A DNA stretch of 64,000 bases from assembly GCA_963662155.1 (NCBI GenBank), contig OY759269.1, positions 15,946,763 to 16,010,762 on the forward strand. The letters run 5' to 3'. The translations under genes were made by a program, and so were the position numbers. Of the stretch, positions 48,823 through 60,931 are shown one piece after another. A model generated the notes under the pieces. That model did not search any database. It was not told the DNA's origin and was given only the letters and a program-made list of their open reading frames with translations. Source of the stretch: Lamellibrachia columna (Eukaryota; Annelida; Polychaeta; Sabellida; Siboglinidae). Position 1 is the first letter of the stretch. Every line of letters begins with the position of its first letter.

Positions 48823-51330
48823 TCAAATTAAACAATTTTGGCAGCGTCCACTGTGGCTGTGAAGGCCGATTCTTGAGTGGCAATCCTTGCCGCAGCCAAA
48901 GCAGACGAAACAGGATGACATTGGTGGTAGTGTGCTTTTTGCTTTTTGCCGCATCCTCTTCTCAGCCGCATGCTGGTGTTTCTTTTCAACTGCCCTTTCA
49001 ATGGCCTCGCGCCACTGGTGAGTTGTCCATAGAGGATGTCTTTCGGCAAGCGGCCGTCCTCCATGCGCCGTACATGACCCAACCAGCGCAGGCGTCTCTG
49101 GCTCACCAGTGAATACATGCTGCGGATCCTGGCACGGTCCAATATGTCGCTGTATGGGATACGATCCTGCCAGGTGATGCCGAGGATATGCTTGAGGCGC
49201 CGCATGAAGAAGGTTTTGAGGCTGCGCTCCTGGCACATGTATGTGGTTCACGATTCGCTGCCATAGAGGAGGGTACTCAACACACAGGCCTGGTAGATTC
49301 TCATCTTGGGGTTCTCAGTGAGCATCTTATTTTCCCATACTCTTTTGGTCAGCTTGGCCATAGTGCATGCGGCTTTTCCGATGCGACTGTTTATCTCCGT
49401 GTCCAGCGAAAGGTTGTTGGAGATGTTTGACCCGAGGTAGGTGAAGTCTTCTACTACCTCCAGGGTGTAGTCATTGATATTGACGAAGGGGACTTGGCTG
49501 GCATCCCGTGCAATGACGTTAGTTTTCCTTCAGGCTGATTGTAAGTCCAAACTCTCTGCAGGCGTGTGCAAAGCGATTGACCAGCCTCTGGAGGGCCTCT
49601 CCTGAGTGGGCAGTGAGTGCTGCATCATCCGCAAACAGCATCTCTCTGACGTATACGTATACGTCTGTCACCTTTTTTTTGGCACGCAGACGTGCCAGGT
49701 TGAACAGCTTCCCATCAGATCTGGTGTGCAGGTAGATACCGTCTGAGGAAGAGTCGAAGGCATATGACAGAAGGAGGGAGAAGAAGATCCCAAACAATGT
49801 TGGAGCAAGGGCACAGCCTTGCTTGACACCGCTGCAGACAGGGAAGGGCTCCGATGTCGAACCATCGCACACAACTGTACCCTTCATGTTCTCATGGAAG
49901 GAGACCACCATGCTGCGTAGCTTGGGAGGGCAGCCGATATTATCAAGTAGGCGGAAGAGTCATTTCCTGCTGACAAGATCGAAGGCCGTGGTTAAGTCAA
50001 TGAACGCCACGTAGAGGGGCATTCCCTGTTCTCTGCACTTGTCCTGGAGCTGGCGTACTGAGAAGATCATATCGATGGTGGATCTTCCTGCCCTGAACGC
50101 GCACTGGGATTCTGGATAGACACGTGAGGCAAGTTTCTGAAGTCTGATTAGTAGGACCCGAGCGAAGGCCTTCCCCACAATGCTCAATAATGATATGCCC
50201 CTATAGTTGTTGCAGTCACTGCGGTCGCCTTTGTTTTTGTACAAGGTGACTATTGTAGCATCCCGCATTTCTTGAGGGACTGTTCGTTCATTCCAGCAGA
50301 GACAGTGCAGTTGACGCAGGTGCTGTAGTACGGCGGGCTTCGCTTCGCTTCACTTCTGGCGGTATGCTGTCACATCCTGGTGCCTTGCCGCAAGAAAGGG
50401 AGTCAATAACTTTGCTAAGGTCCTCGATTGTGAGCTCGTTGTCCAGCTCCTCCACCATAGGCAAGTCTCTGATGGCGTTGAGAGCAGCATTAGTAACGAC
50501 TGTTTCTCGGGAGTACAGTTCTGAATAATGTTCAACCCATCGCTCCATCTGTTTATACCCGTCTGTGAGCATCTCTCCTGATGTGAATTTCAGTGGAGCC
50601 ATCTTCCTTACAGTGGGGCCAACAGTTTTCTTGATGCCATCGTACAGGCCGCGTACGTTTCCGCAGTCGGCTGAGCTTTGGATACTCTCGCACAGTTTCA
50701 GCCACTAGTCATTTGCATAGCGTCTTGCTGTGCGTTGTGCGATGCTCCGCGCAGATCTGAGAGCCGACAGTGTCTTCTCGCATGGATTGTGTTTGTATGC
50801 AAGTAGGGCTTCTCGTTTGGTTTGAATGACGGGTACCATAACATGTAGGTTAGCATTGAACCAGTCTTGGTTTGGTCTTTCTCTCTTGCCAAATGCAGTT
50901 ATCGCTGCATTGTAGATGGTATTACTGAGGGTGTTCCACCTTGCTGTGGCGTCCTGATCCGGAAGGTCCTGAAGGGACTGCTCAAGGGAGGCTACGAACT
51001 GCTCTCTTCGTTGGGGGTCTGCAGTTCTAGCAACATTTATGCGAGTGCGACCTGTGGGCTTGGAGCGGTGCAGCTTACGCGGAGAGAGTCTCACTTTACT
51101 GCACACCAAGGCATGGTCTGTATCACAATCTGCACTGTGGTAGCTACGTGTTGCTAGGACATTGTTCAGAGCAGAGCGTCTGGCGATGACGAGGTCTAGT
51201 TGATGCCATTGTTTGGGGGGATATTTGGTCATTTGGTTAAGTAGTTTGTGTTTTTTTCGCATGTAACCTGCTGCGTCACTGCGTGGTAGTGAATAAGTTC
51301 CCCCTTTTTGGTCTACCCTTTGCGAGATCC
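48823..51330 (-). pseudogene. 5'-truncated LINE, endonuclease remnant and reverse transcriptase
   Basis: Reading minus: the end of an EEP endonuclease (HQLDLVIARR, DTDHALVCSK at 51200-51100), a linker, then RT blocks KAPGCDSIPPEV (50600-50330), NNYRGISLLSIVGKAFARVL, FRAGRSTIDMIFSVRQLQDK, FIDLTTAFDLVSRK (50268-49960), GVKQGCALAPTLFGIFFSLL and MLFADDAAL (49911-49519; catalytic Asp pair intact), and a tail with RRLRWLGHVRRMEDGRLPKDI plus a C-terminal zinc finger CFGCGKDCHSRIGLHSH. Stops and frameshifts separate the blocks. It belongs to the common endonuclease-RT LINE type of invertebrates, different from the CR1/L2-like family above. Insertion lies close to the NADAR gene upstream region. Confidence 0.85.
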
Positions 51331-51364
51331 CAGGAAAGTCACTACACGGTTGGCTTTGTAAAGC

Positions 51365-51500
51365 AGACGTAGAAAGCAATCGAAGAAAACGAGGAAGGCC
51401 TCAAAGAAAATGGATAGACGACATAAAGGAGTGGACGAAGCTGGGGTGGAATTCATCCAACATGAAAGTGAAAGATGTGTTGAATGGAAAATTTAAAGAG
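51365..51500 (+). pseudogene. 3' fragment of another LINE, opposite strand
   Basis: The plus strand reads KRGRPQRKWIDDIKEWTKLG, the typical C-terminal Arg-Gly-Arg-Pro...WIDDIKEWT tail of LINE reverse transcriptases. It lies head-on against the endonuclease end of the minus-strand LINE, so 51330-51365 is a junction of two unrelated insertions. Confidence 0.6.
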
Positions 51501-53190
51501 TATTCTGCAAATGCGGAGAAAGCGTTTAGATACATATTTATTGTGGTTGCATCGACATTGTCTCTGCAGCTTGCACTGTTTTTTTTTAACCCAGACAGGT
51601 TTGATCATCTAATTGTAATCTATGTTTTGTTCACAGTATTAATACAAATGTCGGAACTAGAGCTTTTTCAGTTGCTGCACCGACTCTGTGGACCTCACTC
51701 CCTGTCAGTGTTAAGTATGTTGGAAAAACGAAAAACCCATTTGTTTAAACGTGCTTAACCTCCATAGCTCCCCAGCGTACCAATCCAACTGTTTACAACT
51801 GGAACTGCTTATCGATTAGAAACTGCTTAACCCCTTTTGTGCGCTGACGAGTTTGGGTCTTCTGAGGATTTCAGCGCAGTAGAAGTATTTTATATATCAT
51901 TAGTATTACTTTATTATTATATTATTATTTCTCATCCACGTATTGATGCTATCTGTCCATGAGGCTCTTGGTCTTCCCCTGCCTATTTTTCTTTCCACAA
52001 TTATTATAAACACTTGTTATGTGCAATATTATTTCCCGTTATAGGTCTTTGGTATATAACATATCGACGTTATATATATAATGCGTAGCTCGTGTGTGGG
52101 CATGTAGCAATAATGCGTAGTACAGTAAAATGTTACATAATAAAGTGCATGCTTAATTTCACGAAAATATTCGATATAAATAAACAAAACGAAATATAAT
52201 TTATTTATTTGAAAACTGCTAACTAAATATGCATTGATTATAGACAATGAACAATAATATACTGTGCATGCTCCTGTACTGTAACACCGGCGCGTGCAAC
52301 AAAGAATAAAATAATTTGCTGTTTAAATGTTCGTACTTACCCCAAACTCGAATGATACACCTCTGCTATCGTGCTCTGTTGCGACTTGACAATTTCCTGA
52401 ACATTTTCCGAATTTATACTCTCACCGCATTGTTTGTCACGTCCTTAATCAATACGTGCTCATTTACATGTTGAGACAAAATATAATGTCATTGTGACAC
52501 TGTGGCACTATTTTAGTGAGATTGGTGGTAGCTGTATGTATTTACTGCATTGATTATACATTTAAATGTAATTACACTTAAGATGTGGTGTTGTGACAAA
52601 ATGAATTTGTGGCACTGAACTTTTTCTATTTAAATTAGATAACTATTTAAATAAGGTTGATAGTTACTGCTATGAAAATAAATATCAATATAATTTATAT
52701 TATATATTCATATTTATCATTATTAAACCAATTTGCGGAACAGTTTTCAGACGCCTAAATTACAGCTTTTTTACAAACTAATAAATGGGAAACCCAGTTG
52801 TGTTTGGCTATGTGACGTCATGATTGAAGGGTCATTGTGGCACTGGACACATTTGTAATTTAACTGATATAATCATTTAAATGAGATTGATAGTAGCTCG
52901 AAGTATTTACTGCTATGAACATGAGTTTGAATATAATTAATCTTAACTTGCAATATTTATTATCATTAATCCAATTTTTTTTACAAATAAACTTTAGACA
53001 CTGCGGTATTGTAATACCTGTCTAAACGGTATTTATGTATGATTTTAACTCATCTAATGACATTCAGCACGCTGATGGTGTTACACAATGTGTACATCTC
53101 AACTCTAAGTATTGTTAGTAAGTTAGTTAGTATGTTGTGTTATGTTATCAGTTGACAACTACGTATTGTTAGTTAGTTAATCTCTATTGA
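51501..53190. other. AT-rich sequence with dispersed repeat
   Basis: No gene. 52480-52960 holds two similar parts (TTGTGGCACT..., GTAGCT...TATTTACTG) that recur inverted at 57650-57900. Confidence 0.45.
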
Positions 53191-53192
53191 AG

Positions 53193-53517
53193 GTACGTTC
53201 TTATATTGCACTCTGTCCCGTCTTTGGGACTGTTCAAAGCAATTTACACTTCACCCTCTGGCAGACCTGTTTATCCTAAAGCCACCTCGACTTCTCTTGG
53301 AAGCATTCAGCCACGCTGTCATTACTGCGCAAATGCTATTCGTTCACATATCCACTTCAGTCTATAGCCAAGTACCCATTTATACAGATGAGTGAACTGT
53401 GGCAACGTGCGGTGAGCGAAATTGTCCATGCTTCGAAACGACATCAAGTGGATTCGAACCCGGGTTCTCTCGATAGAGAGTCCGATGTTCTAACCGTACA
53501 CCACCGTGTTTGAATGT
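53193..53517 (-). mobile_element. tRNA-derived SINE
   Basis: On the minus strand: A-box region TGGTGTACGGTTAGAACATC and B box GGTTCGAATCC (53461-53451), followed by a body that ends GCAATATAAGAACGTA. It shares the 3' words TATAAGAACGTA and GTAAAT..TTTGA with the SINE at 55228. Confidence 0.7.
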
Positions 53518-53665
53518 AAAATATATATTATATGTTATATATAATATTTACCAACAAGCTTGCGAGAAAGCCAGTGCGCCGCTGCACGGACATAGAATGT
53601 TGTCTATACCACAGAAAACAAATCTGGCGTTATCATAAACTCTTTAATCATAATAAAGAATAAAA

Positions 53666-54836
<1,171 letters not shown>

Positions 54837-55227
54837 ATCGGGAGTGTGCAGGGTATGAGCGTGGGTTGTTGATGTGCGAGATGTGTGTCAATGACTAAGT
54901 TACATGGGACATCTTTTTGACCGGGCACACTGTCCTCCGATTCTTTCTTCTTTTATAAAAAAAGGTGTTTCTTTTAAAAACACATTTAATATTTGTATTT
55001 ATTGAGAAATGCCATGCACAATATGAAAACAACTCGCTGCTTACCAACGCTCAACGATGACCGATTGATCGTTCTGAAAATTTAGTGTATCGGCAGCAAT
55101 TGATGTTGGCGGAAAAATACGTTATTTTATAAAGTATATAAAGTATAATTTATCATTAAGAGGACGATGACGTCCGGCCTACATCTCGCTGTCCCCGCGT
55201 TCACTCACCTGTATCACTTGCATGTTG

Positions 55228-55480
55228 CGCGGTAGTGTAGCGGTTAGATCGTCGGCCTGTCAAGAGGACCCTTTGGCAATTTAGTTCACCCCACGTTTCC
55301 GCAGTTCACTCAGCTGAACGAAGGAGCACCTATAGGTGGATATAAAAAGCCAGCCTGGCTGAATACTTCCCAGAGAAGTCGAGATGGCGTTGGAATGAAC
55401 ATACATGGTAGTGGGTGAAGTGTAAATCCCTTTGAGTAATCCAAAGGACTGGATAACTATATAAGAACGTATATTTAACC
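55228..55480 (+). mobile_element. tRNA-derived SINE, plus strand
   Basis: Begins GCGCGGTAGTGTAGCGGTTA (A box TAGTGTAGCGG), with a decayed B box, and ends AACTATATAAGAACGTATAT. Body words shared with the SINE at 53193 place both in one family. Confidence 0.65.
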
Positions 55481-56085
55481 TAATTTATGCATACAAAGCG
55501 TGGTGAAAGTTTCAGACAACAGAAAGATGCAGGCCAGTTTGGTAAAAATAATCTAACCAACTCTGTTAAACATGTCGCAAACGCTCTTAATCTAAATATA
55601 TAAAATTTCGCTAAATATTAATACGCCTACCGTGTTACGAGACTGCAACAACCAACATGCCTACGCATTTTCAAATTCGCTTCAAACTGCGACATTTGAT
55701 TGCTAAATGTGTGACATTTTAAACGTTCCTGCTTTCCTGGCAGAATGCTGTTACTTCGTGTGGCAAATACAATCGTTGACATCGGCTGACTTGCATACGG
55801 CAATACTTGTGGTAATGTCCCACATGTGTATGTTAGTGATGTCCTTATCTGAAGAACAACTGCAGGAGTGCGTCACAACTTAAGGCATATTCGTTTTGCA
55901 TTATTCCCGTATTTTTTCTCGCTACATTCAGTAATCTGATACTATACAAAATTACACTTTTGTGATTTGAATCGCCCGTGAATCATTCGAGACGGCGGCA
56001 GAGTAGCACAACTAATCATACAAGACTGTAGGCCACGTCCGATTACTGGCACTACTCCGCCAGATGTTGAGAACGACTCGCTGGA
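55481..56085. other. Intergenic sequence
   Basis: No supported gene. Confidence 0.4.
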
Positions 56086-56089
56086 CGAT

Positions 56090-56317
56090 TCATTCCGCGA
56101 GGGTGCCATTTAAAATGTATTTAAAACGCATAAGATTAATTTCAAACTGGAGATCATGGTCTACGTCTTTGCAGTCGGCTGTCATTAGGTTCCAAACAAT
56201 AACATTTCCTTTTGTTGTTTGATCCGCGATGCCGTAAACAATACTATCGTCATGATATAACGTGCGCAGCGGAGAATGGCAACGAAGAACCGTAACATCA
56301 GGTCGGGGATAATTAAA
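56090..56317 (-). CDS. Possible terminal exon of a WD40-like protein
   Basis: A good acceptor (TTAGCTTTCTTCCGCACCAG on the minus strand) precedes an open frame of 75 codons ending TAA-type stop at 56090. The stretch RTLYHDDSIVYGIADQTTKG then NVIVWNLMTAD has the strand pattern and Trp-Asn (for Trp-Asp) end of a WD40 blade. Upstream exons are not identified, so the identity rests on one blade. It could be a host gene fragment or a captured exon. Confidence 0.4.
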   Translation of the reverse strand, partial: FNYPRPDVTVLRCHSPLRTLYHDDSIVYGIADQTTKGNVIVWNLMTADCKDVDHDLQFEINLMRFKYILNGTLAE

Positions 56318-56871
56318 CTGGTGCGGAAGAAAGCTAAGAAAATTTATCGACAATCCATTTTAAGCGTCTATTGTTTATTTGTATGGCACAGAAAGCATGG
56401 ATGTACGTGACTGCAGCTGACTTCGTCGTCGCAGCGTCATTTCGTACGCGATGACCTCGTCATGACGTAAATAACTAGTACAGTCCTTATCACGAGCGTC
56501 CAGTTCCGCTTTTAGCATTGCACCCCATTGTCGCACGGCACGTCTTGTACGCTTGTGTAAATATTCTTCCTAATCACCTTTTGTGCGTGTACGGATATAG
56601 TGTATTAGGCACTCAATTCGTTGCACGCAATTGTCGAATGCATTTTGACGTCAGAATCCTAATTATGACCAATGAGCGTGCGCCTTTGTCTCGGTTGCTA
56701 TAGTTAAAGCCTCCGCGACTTCCGTCAAGTTTCGCCTTAGCAACCATGTTTACATACGCAGTGGCATTTTGAAAGTGGTCTATGTCTATATGATAATCAA
56801 CAAGAACCCGTAGGTTATTACGCCAAAGTGGGGACGAGTGTTAAAGCATTGCACGGAATTTAGATATTAAG

Positions 56872-57022
56872 TGAGTGAGTGAGTGAGTGAGTGAGTGAGT
56901 GAGTGAGTGAGTGAGTGAGTGAGTGAGTGAGTGAGTGAGTGAGTGAGTGAGTGAGTGAGAGGGTGGGTGGGTAGGTGGGTGGGAAGGTAGGTGGGTGGGT
57001 GGGAGGGTGGGTGGGTGGGTGG
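56872..57022. repeat. (GAGT)n and (GGGT)n tetranucleotide array
   Basis: About 22 GAGT units grading into GGGT/AGGT units. It directly abuts the left arm of the inverted-repeat element at 57023. Confidence 0.95.
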
Positions 57023-58378
57023 GTTAACTATGATAACTGATGAATATGGCGAAGATTGCATTAATGATATGCTAATACAACATTAACTGTGTATGTTGTA
57101 TGTGTCTGGGGCGAAGATTATATGAACAAACTACCCGTGACTTCAGCATAGGACTTTCACAATTTCCTCGAATTTTTCCCGTCTTTTCGTGTGCTCATTG
57201 ATTATATAGAAAAAAAACAAGCAAACAAGTCAACCAGCTGCAAGAGCATTCAACATGAAAACATCTTGAAAGAAAGCAAGAAGCAGACGATAAAACGACG
57301 GTGATGTTACAGAGACACTTGGAAAATACACGTGACACCGGCCCAGGCCTGCCCCTCACTGTTGAACGAAGTTTATTCTCCCCGCGACGCACCAGTGCAA
57401 CAAAGCCAACAAGTAGCCCGCCTCCACTACCGCTTATTATAATTTATAAAAACATTGTTGTCGATAGGATGATGGAATTTAAACAAAACATTTGGTTTCA
57501 GTTTAAATTGCAACAGTTTCCAGTGATACAATGAACTTTCAATCGTGACGTCACACTGCCAAACACAAACACAACAGGGTTTCCTATTAATTAGTTCGTA
57601 AGAAAGCAATAATTTGGGTGTACGGGAGCTGTTTTGCAAATTGCATTAATGATACTAAGTATGTTTTTTTTTAAAATAAATTACACCATATTGATATTTA
57701 TTTTCGTAGCAGTAACTATCAATCTCATTAAAATAATTATCTAATTAAAATAAAAGCAGTTCAGTGCCACAATAGTATTTACTTTGTTGCATTAAAATGT
57801 ATAACCAATGCAGTAAATACACCAATCTACTATCAATCTCGTTAAAATAATTATGCCATTAAAATATTTAAACGCCCAATGACACAATGGCATTCAGTTT
57901 TGAAATCACATTGCTAAGCTAAATAAGCAATAGTCAACAGTGCACAAAGCTAGATGTTTTGTGAACAAGAGCAATTGATTACGTTTTAAAAAAATATAAT
58001 AAGCGCCAGTTAAAGCTGGCTACTTATTGACGCTGTTGTCTTGAAGCGTCGCGTAGAGATTCAATTTCGTTCACCAGTGAGGGGCAGGTCTGGGCCGGTG
58101 TGAGGTTGTATTTGGCTAGTGTCTCTGTAACGTCACCGATTCGTCGTTTTTTTAGCTGCTTCTTGCTTTCTTTCAACATGTTTTTATGCTGAATGTTCTT
58201 CAAGCTTGTTATCTTCGTTGCTTGGTTTTGTGGAAAGGCACAGTGGCCGTGAAACTCAATTCATGTATGCCGAAGTCACGGGCAGTTTATTGATATAATC
58301 TCAGCCCCAGACACAGTTAATGCTGTATTAGCATATAACTGATGCAATCTTCGCCATATTTATGAGTTACCAAAATTA
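57023..58378. mobile_element. Inverted-repeat element copy B between tetranucleotide arrays
   Basis: Arms of roughly 300-350 bases: the left begins GGTTAACTATGATAACTGAT, with AATATGGCGAAGATTGCAT, TGTGTCTGGGGC and CCGTGACTTC. The right arm, mirrored from 58378, begins GGTTAATTTTGGTAACTCAT and repeats the same words. Deeper parts also pair (GACACCGGCCCAGGCCTGCC against its mirrored CTGGGCCGGTGTGAGG). The centre (57560-58010) is AT-rich with an inverted copy of sequence from 52480-52960. No coding region. Confidence 0.7.
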
Positions 58379-58742
58379 ACCCTCCCTCCCTCCCTCCCTC
58401 CCTCCCTCCCTCCCTCCCTCCCTCCCTCCCTCCCTCCCTCCCTCCCTCCCTCCCTCCCTCCCTCCCTCCCTCCCTCCCTCCCTCCCTCCCTCCCTCCCGC
58501 CCGCCCGCCCGCCCGCCCGCCCGCCCGCCCGCCCTCCCTCCCTCCCTCCCTCCCTCCCTCCCTCCCTCCCTCCCTCCCTCCCTCCCTCCCTCCCTCCCTC
58601 CCTCCCTCCCTCCCTCCCTCCCGCCCGCCCGCCCGCCCGCCCGCCCGCCCGCCCGCCCGCCCGCCCGCCCGCCCGCCCGCCCGCCCGCCCGCCCGCCCGC
58701 CCGCCCGCCCGCCCGCCCGCCCGCCCGCCCGCCCGCCCGCCC
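58379..58742. repeat. (CCCT)n/(CCCG)n block array
   Basis: About 90 tetranucleotides in four blocks: CCCT, CCCG, CCCT, CCCG. The minus strand is GGGA/GGGC and strongly G-quadruplex prone. The Gly-Gly-Arg/Glu/Ala frames are artefacts. It sits at the outer end of the right arm of element copy B. Confidence 0.97.
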
Positions 58743-59136
58743 GCACATCCGGTTGCGCGCGCAGCTTCACGAACGCCTCCTAGCGGAGAGTAACTAATCG
58801 GAGAACGATCGTAGTGCCATCTAGCGACTGATGAGAGGGGAAAGCGCGCAGTCTTCTGGATAACACGTGCGTTCCCTAGCGACTGAATGGAAGACTGACG
58901 GGTGGGGACACCTAACGGACAGTGCGTTGTGTTGTAACCTAGTAAGAAGACGAATAAAAGTATACGATGCACACGTTTTTTTATTGAATACAACAAAGCG
59001 GTAGTGATACAAACGAGACAATCGTAACGACAACAGTACAAGCGTGTTCGAATGAATACAACGGGTATGACGACGATGAGGCGACTTGCTGAGCTAGAGG
59101 TCGCGAACTTACGGGTGTCTCCACCTCGTCAGAGGT
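58743..59136. other. Downstream flank of Polinton module
   Basis: No gene supported. CTAGCGACTGA occurs twice (58812 and 58876). The minus-strand AATAAA for the capsid transcript lies at 58980-58985. Confidence 0.45.
58980..58985 (-). terminator. Polyadenylation signal after protease gene
   Basis: AATAAA on the minus strand, about 150 bases after the protease stop codon; plausible common 3' end for the late gene array. Confidence 0.5.
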
Positions 59137-59613
59137 TCAGTACGATGTGCGATAGTGCGGTATACCCTTTTTCAGTAGGTTAAGCCAATCGAACACGCGA
59201 CAATCGTTAGCGACCAGATCGGTTCGGAAAGCGTTTACGAAAGTTCTCATAGGAGAACCGTTACAACGAAACATTATATAAGCTACACAATATTGTCCGC
59301 AAACGTTAGACAGTGGACTCTGAAGTCTCTTGCTATTATGAGTCCACGCGGAACAGTGTTCGTTCAAGAAGGTGCTGAACGCGGCGTGAAGGGGTGGCAG
59401 ACCGTACGAACAGAAGTATTCACCGCGTCCGTCGGAGGCCAGGTAAAGCGCTATCCAATGTTCGCCCGGTTCGTCGCCGTCGTCGGTGTTGCACACGAAG
59501 GCGATCGGCAAAGCGTCTATTGTTTTAGGCAGTCCGTCTTTGGGCACAACGCCACCAAAGACGGACGCAGTGTTCGGACGAGCCAGTAGACGAGCGATCT
59601 GCAGGGTGTCCAT
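59137..59613 (-). CDS. Adenain-like cysteine protease (Polinton PRO)
   Basis: 158 residues, ATG at 59613 only one base after the capsid stop. Fits the adenovirus-protease (C5) family used by Polintons/adintoviruses to cut virion precursors. GEHWIALYL holds the catalytic His52, and SNVCGQYCVAY holds the nucleophile Cys105 with the usual Cys-Gly-x-x-Cys context; Gln98 precedes it. The acidic triad member, expected in a Phe-Asp-Ser-Tyr/Phe-Gly context, reads Phe-Cys-Ser-Tyr-Gly (Cys68). N-terminal IARLLARPNTASVFGGVVPK resembles the segment preceding the domain in related elements. Open throughout; stop TGA. Confidence 0.9.
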   Translation of the reverse strand: MDTLQIARLLARPNTASVFGGVVPKDGLPKTIDALPIAFVCNTDDGDEPGEHWIALYLASDGRGEYFCSYGLPPLHAAFSTFLNEHCSAWTHNSKRLQSPLSNVCGQYCVAYIMFRCNGSPMRTFVNAFRTDLVANDCRVFDWLNLLKKGIPHYRTSY

Positions 59614-59614
59614 C

Positions 59615-60931
59615 TCAGTAGTCGTAGATGACGTTGCGATTCTTGTCGATTTCCAACACGGATTCGAATTCGGCGTAGGCGACGACGTTCACGGTGGTGC
59701 GAAGCGCTTCTCGGAAATGAAATTCGATGCGCAGGTTGCCCTTTTGTACCAGATTGAAGCAGGGACCGTCGCACTGGTCGGGGATCAGGTCGAAGCAGAA
59801 GAAGGTGTAGCCGTCTCGGTAGTCGTCGCGAGTCAGATCGTTCCCTTCGTCCTGCCAGATCTTGCCGGTCGAGGTGAACAGGCCCGTGTAGCTCCTGACG
59901 AAGAGGTTTTCCTCGAAGTTGGGCTGGAAGGGCTTGGAGGGTATCTGACGTCCGTCCACGTACACCGAGTGGAAGCCTATGGCGTTGTTCTTGGCGTGGA
60001 ACGGGTTTTTGTCGTACGTGCCGTTGTAGGCGTCGTTGTCGATGCAGCACAGTACGAGACGTTTCGGCAGCGTGTTGAGGAACAGGTTCTTGTGCGTGTG
60101 CGACCGAGCTCCCGCGGGAATGGAGTACACCTTGACGCTGACAGGTCGTAACGAATATTTGACCGTGTTCTTCTCGAGCGTGTTGATGTGAGCCACCTGC
60201 ACGGCTGGGTTGAGGGTGGCCTTCTTGACGAACAAGGTTGCATTGACGATCGTTATCTTGTAATCGGGGGCCACTCCTCCGGACATCAACGCAAACGACG
60301 GCTTACTACGCACCAGTCGTATCTTGACGTCGACTCCGTTGATCAGGAATTTATCTTGCAAAAACATATCCACGTGGAGACGACCCATCATGTCGACCAC
60401 GCGACTGCCTGTTATGTACCCTCGTCGAGTCGTGAACCCGGGGTTAGGATCGGCTCCGTCTGCCAGCTCGGTGGCGTTCATGCGACTAGCCTTGTCCTTG
60501 TACCACAGCTGATTCGTCAGTTGCGTCGACTTGGCGCCGAGTCCTTGAGACAACAGTGTCTCTATGTAGGCTCGATATGCGTACGTGTCGGATGACTGGG
60601 TCACGAGCGTACCATTCAGGGAGACGTCGACCTGACTCCACAGCGAATGCAGCCAGTTGTTCACCGGTCCTACGGGCGCGGCCGCGTCGAGATCGTTTCC
60701 GTTGGGCTGCGTCACCTTCACCTGCACGTGTATCATCGTGTTGGCGAGATCTATGTAATCATCTCCCGAACCGGGGATGAAGAATTCTATCGGTCCTCCA
60801 GAGTCCAGAGAGGCCGTGGGTTGATGTTCCACCACGTGACTGGCGATGATGCAGTTCTGAGTGGGAGGCACGGTAAAGAGATCCAGCTCGCTCTTGACTC
60901 CCTCGCACGACTGTCTATGCACGAACGCCAT
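59615..60931 (-). CDS. Major capsid protein, double jelly-roll (Polinton MCP)
   Basis: 438 residues, ATG at 60931. Matches the capsid family of metazoan Polintons/adintoviruses: GGPIEFFIPGSGDDYIDLAN (near residue 45, with the conserved Tyr-Ile-Asp-Leu), NNWLHSLWSQVDVSLNGTLV, YAYRAYIETLLSQG, and later FDLIPDQCDGPCFNLVQKGN and IEFHFREAL near the C-terminus. The protein would form hexon-like trimers of an icosahedral shell. The start overlaps the stop of the upstream pX-like gene by 17 bases. Fully open with TGA stop. It is at the short end for such capsid proteins. Confidence 0.85.
   Translation of the reverse strand: MAFVHRQSCEGVKSELDLFTVPPTQNCIIASHVVEHQPTASLDSGGPIEFFIPGSGDDYIDLANTMIHVQVKVTQPNGNDLDAAAPVGPVNNWLHSLWSQVDVSLNGTLVTQSSDTYAYRAYIETLLSQGLGAKSTQLTNQLWYKDKASRMNATELADGADPNPGFTTRRGYITGSRVVDMMGRLHVDMFLQDKFLINGVDVKIRLVRSKPSFALMSGGVAPDYKITIVNATLFVKKATLNPAVQVAHINTLEKNTVKYSLRPVSVKVYSIPAGARSHTHKNLFLNTLPKRLVLCCIDNDAYNGTYDKNPFHAKNNAIGFHSVYVDGRQIPSKPFQPNFEENLFVRSYTGLFTSTGKIWQDEGNDLTRDDYRDGYTFFCFDLIPDQCDGPCFNLVQKGNLRIEFHFREALRTTVNVVAYAEFESVLEIDKNRNVIYDY

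Noticed and set aside
58317..59041. Gly/Arg/Glu-rich proteins on the minus strand
   Set aside because: They are translations of the CCCT/CCCG array with no independent coding signal.
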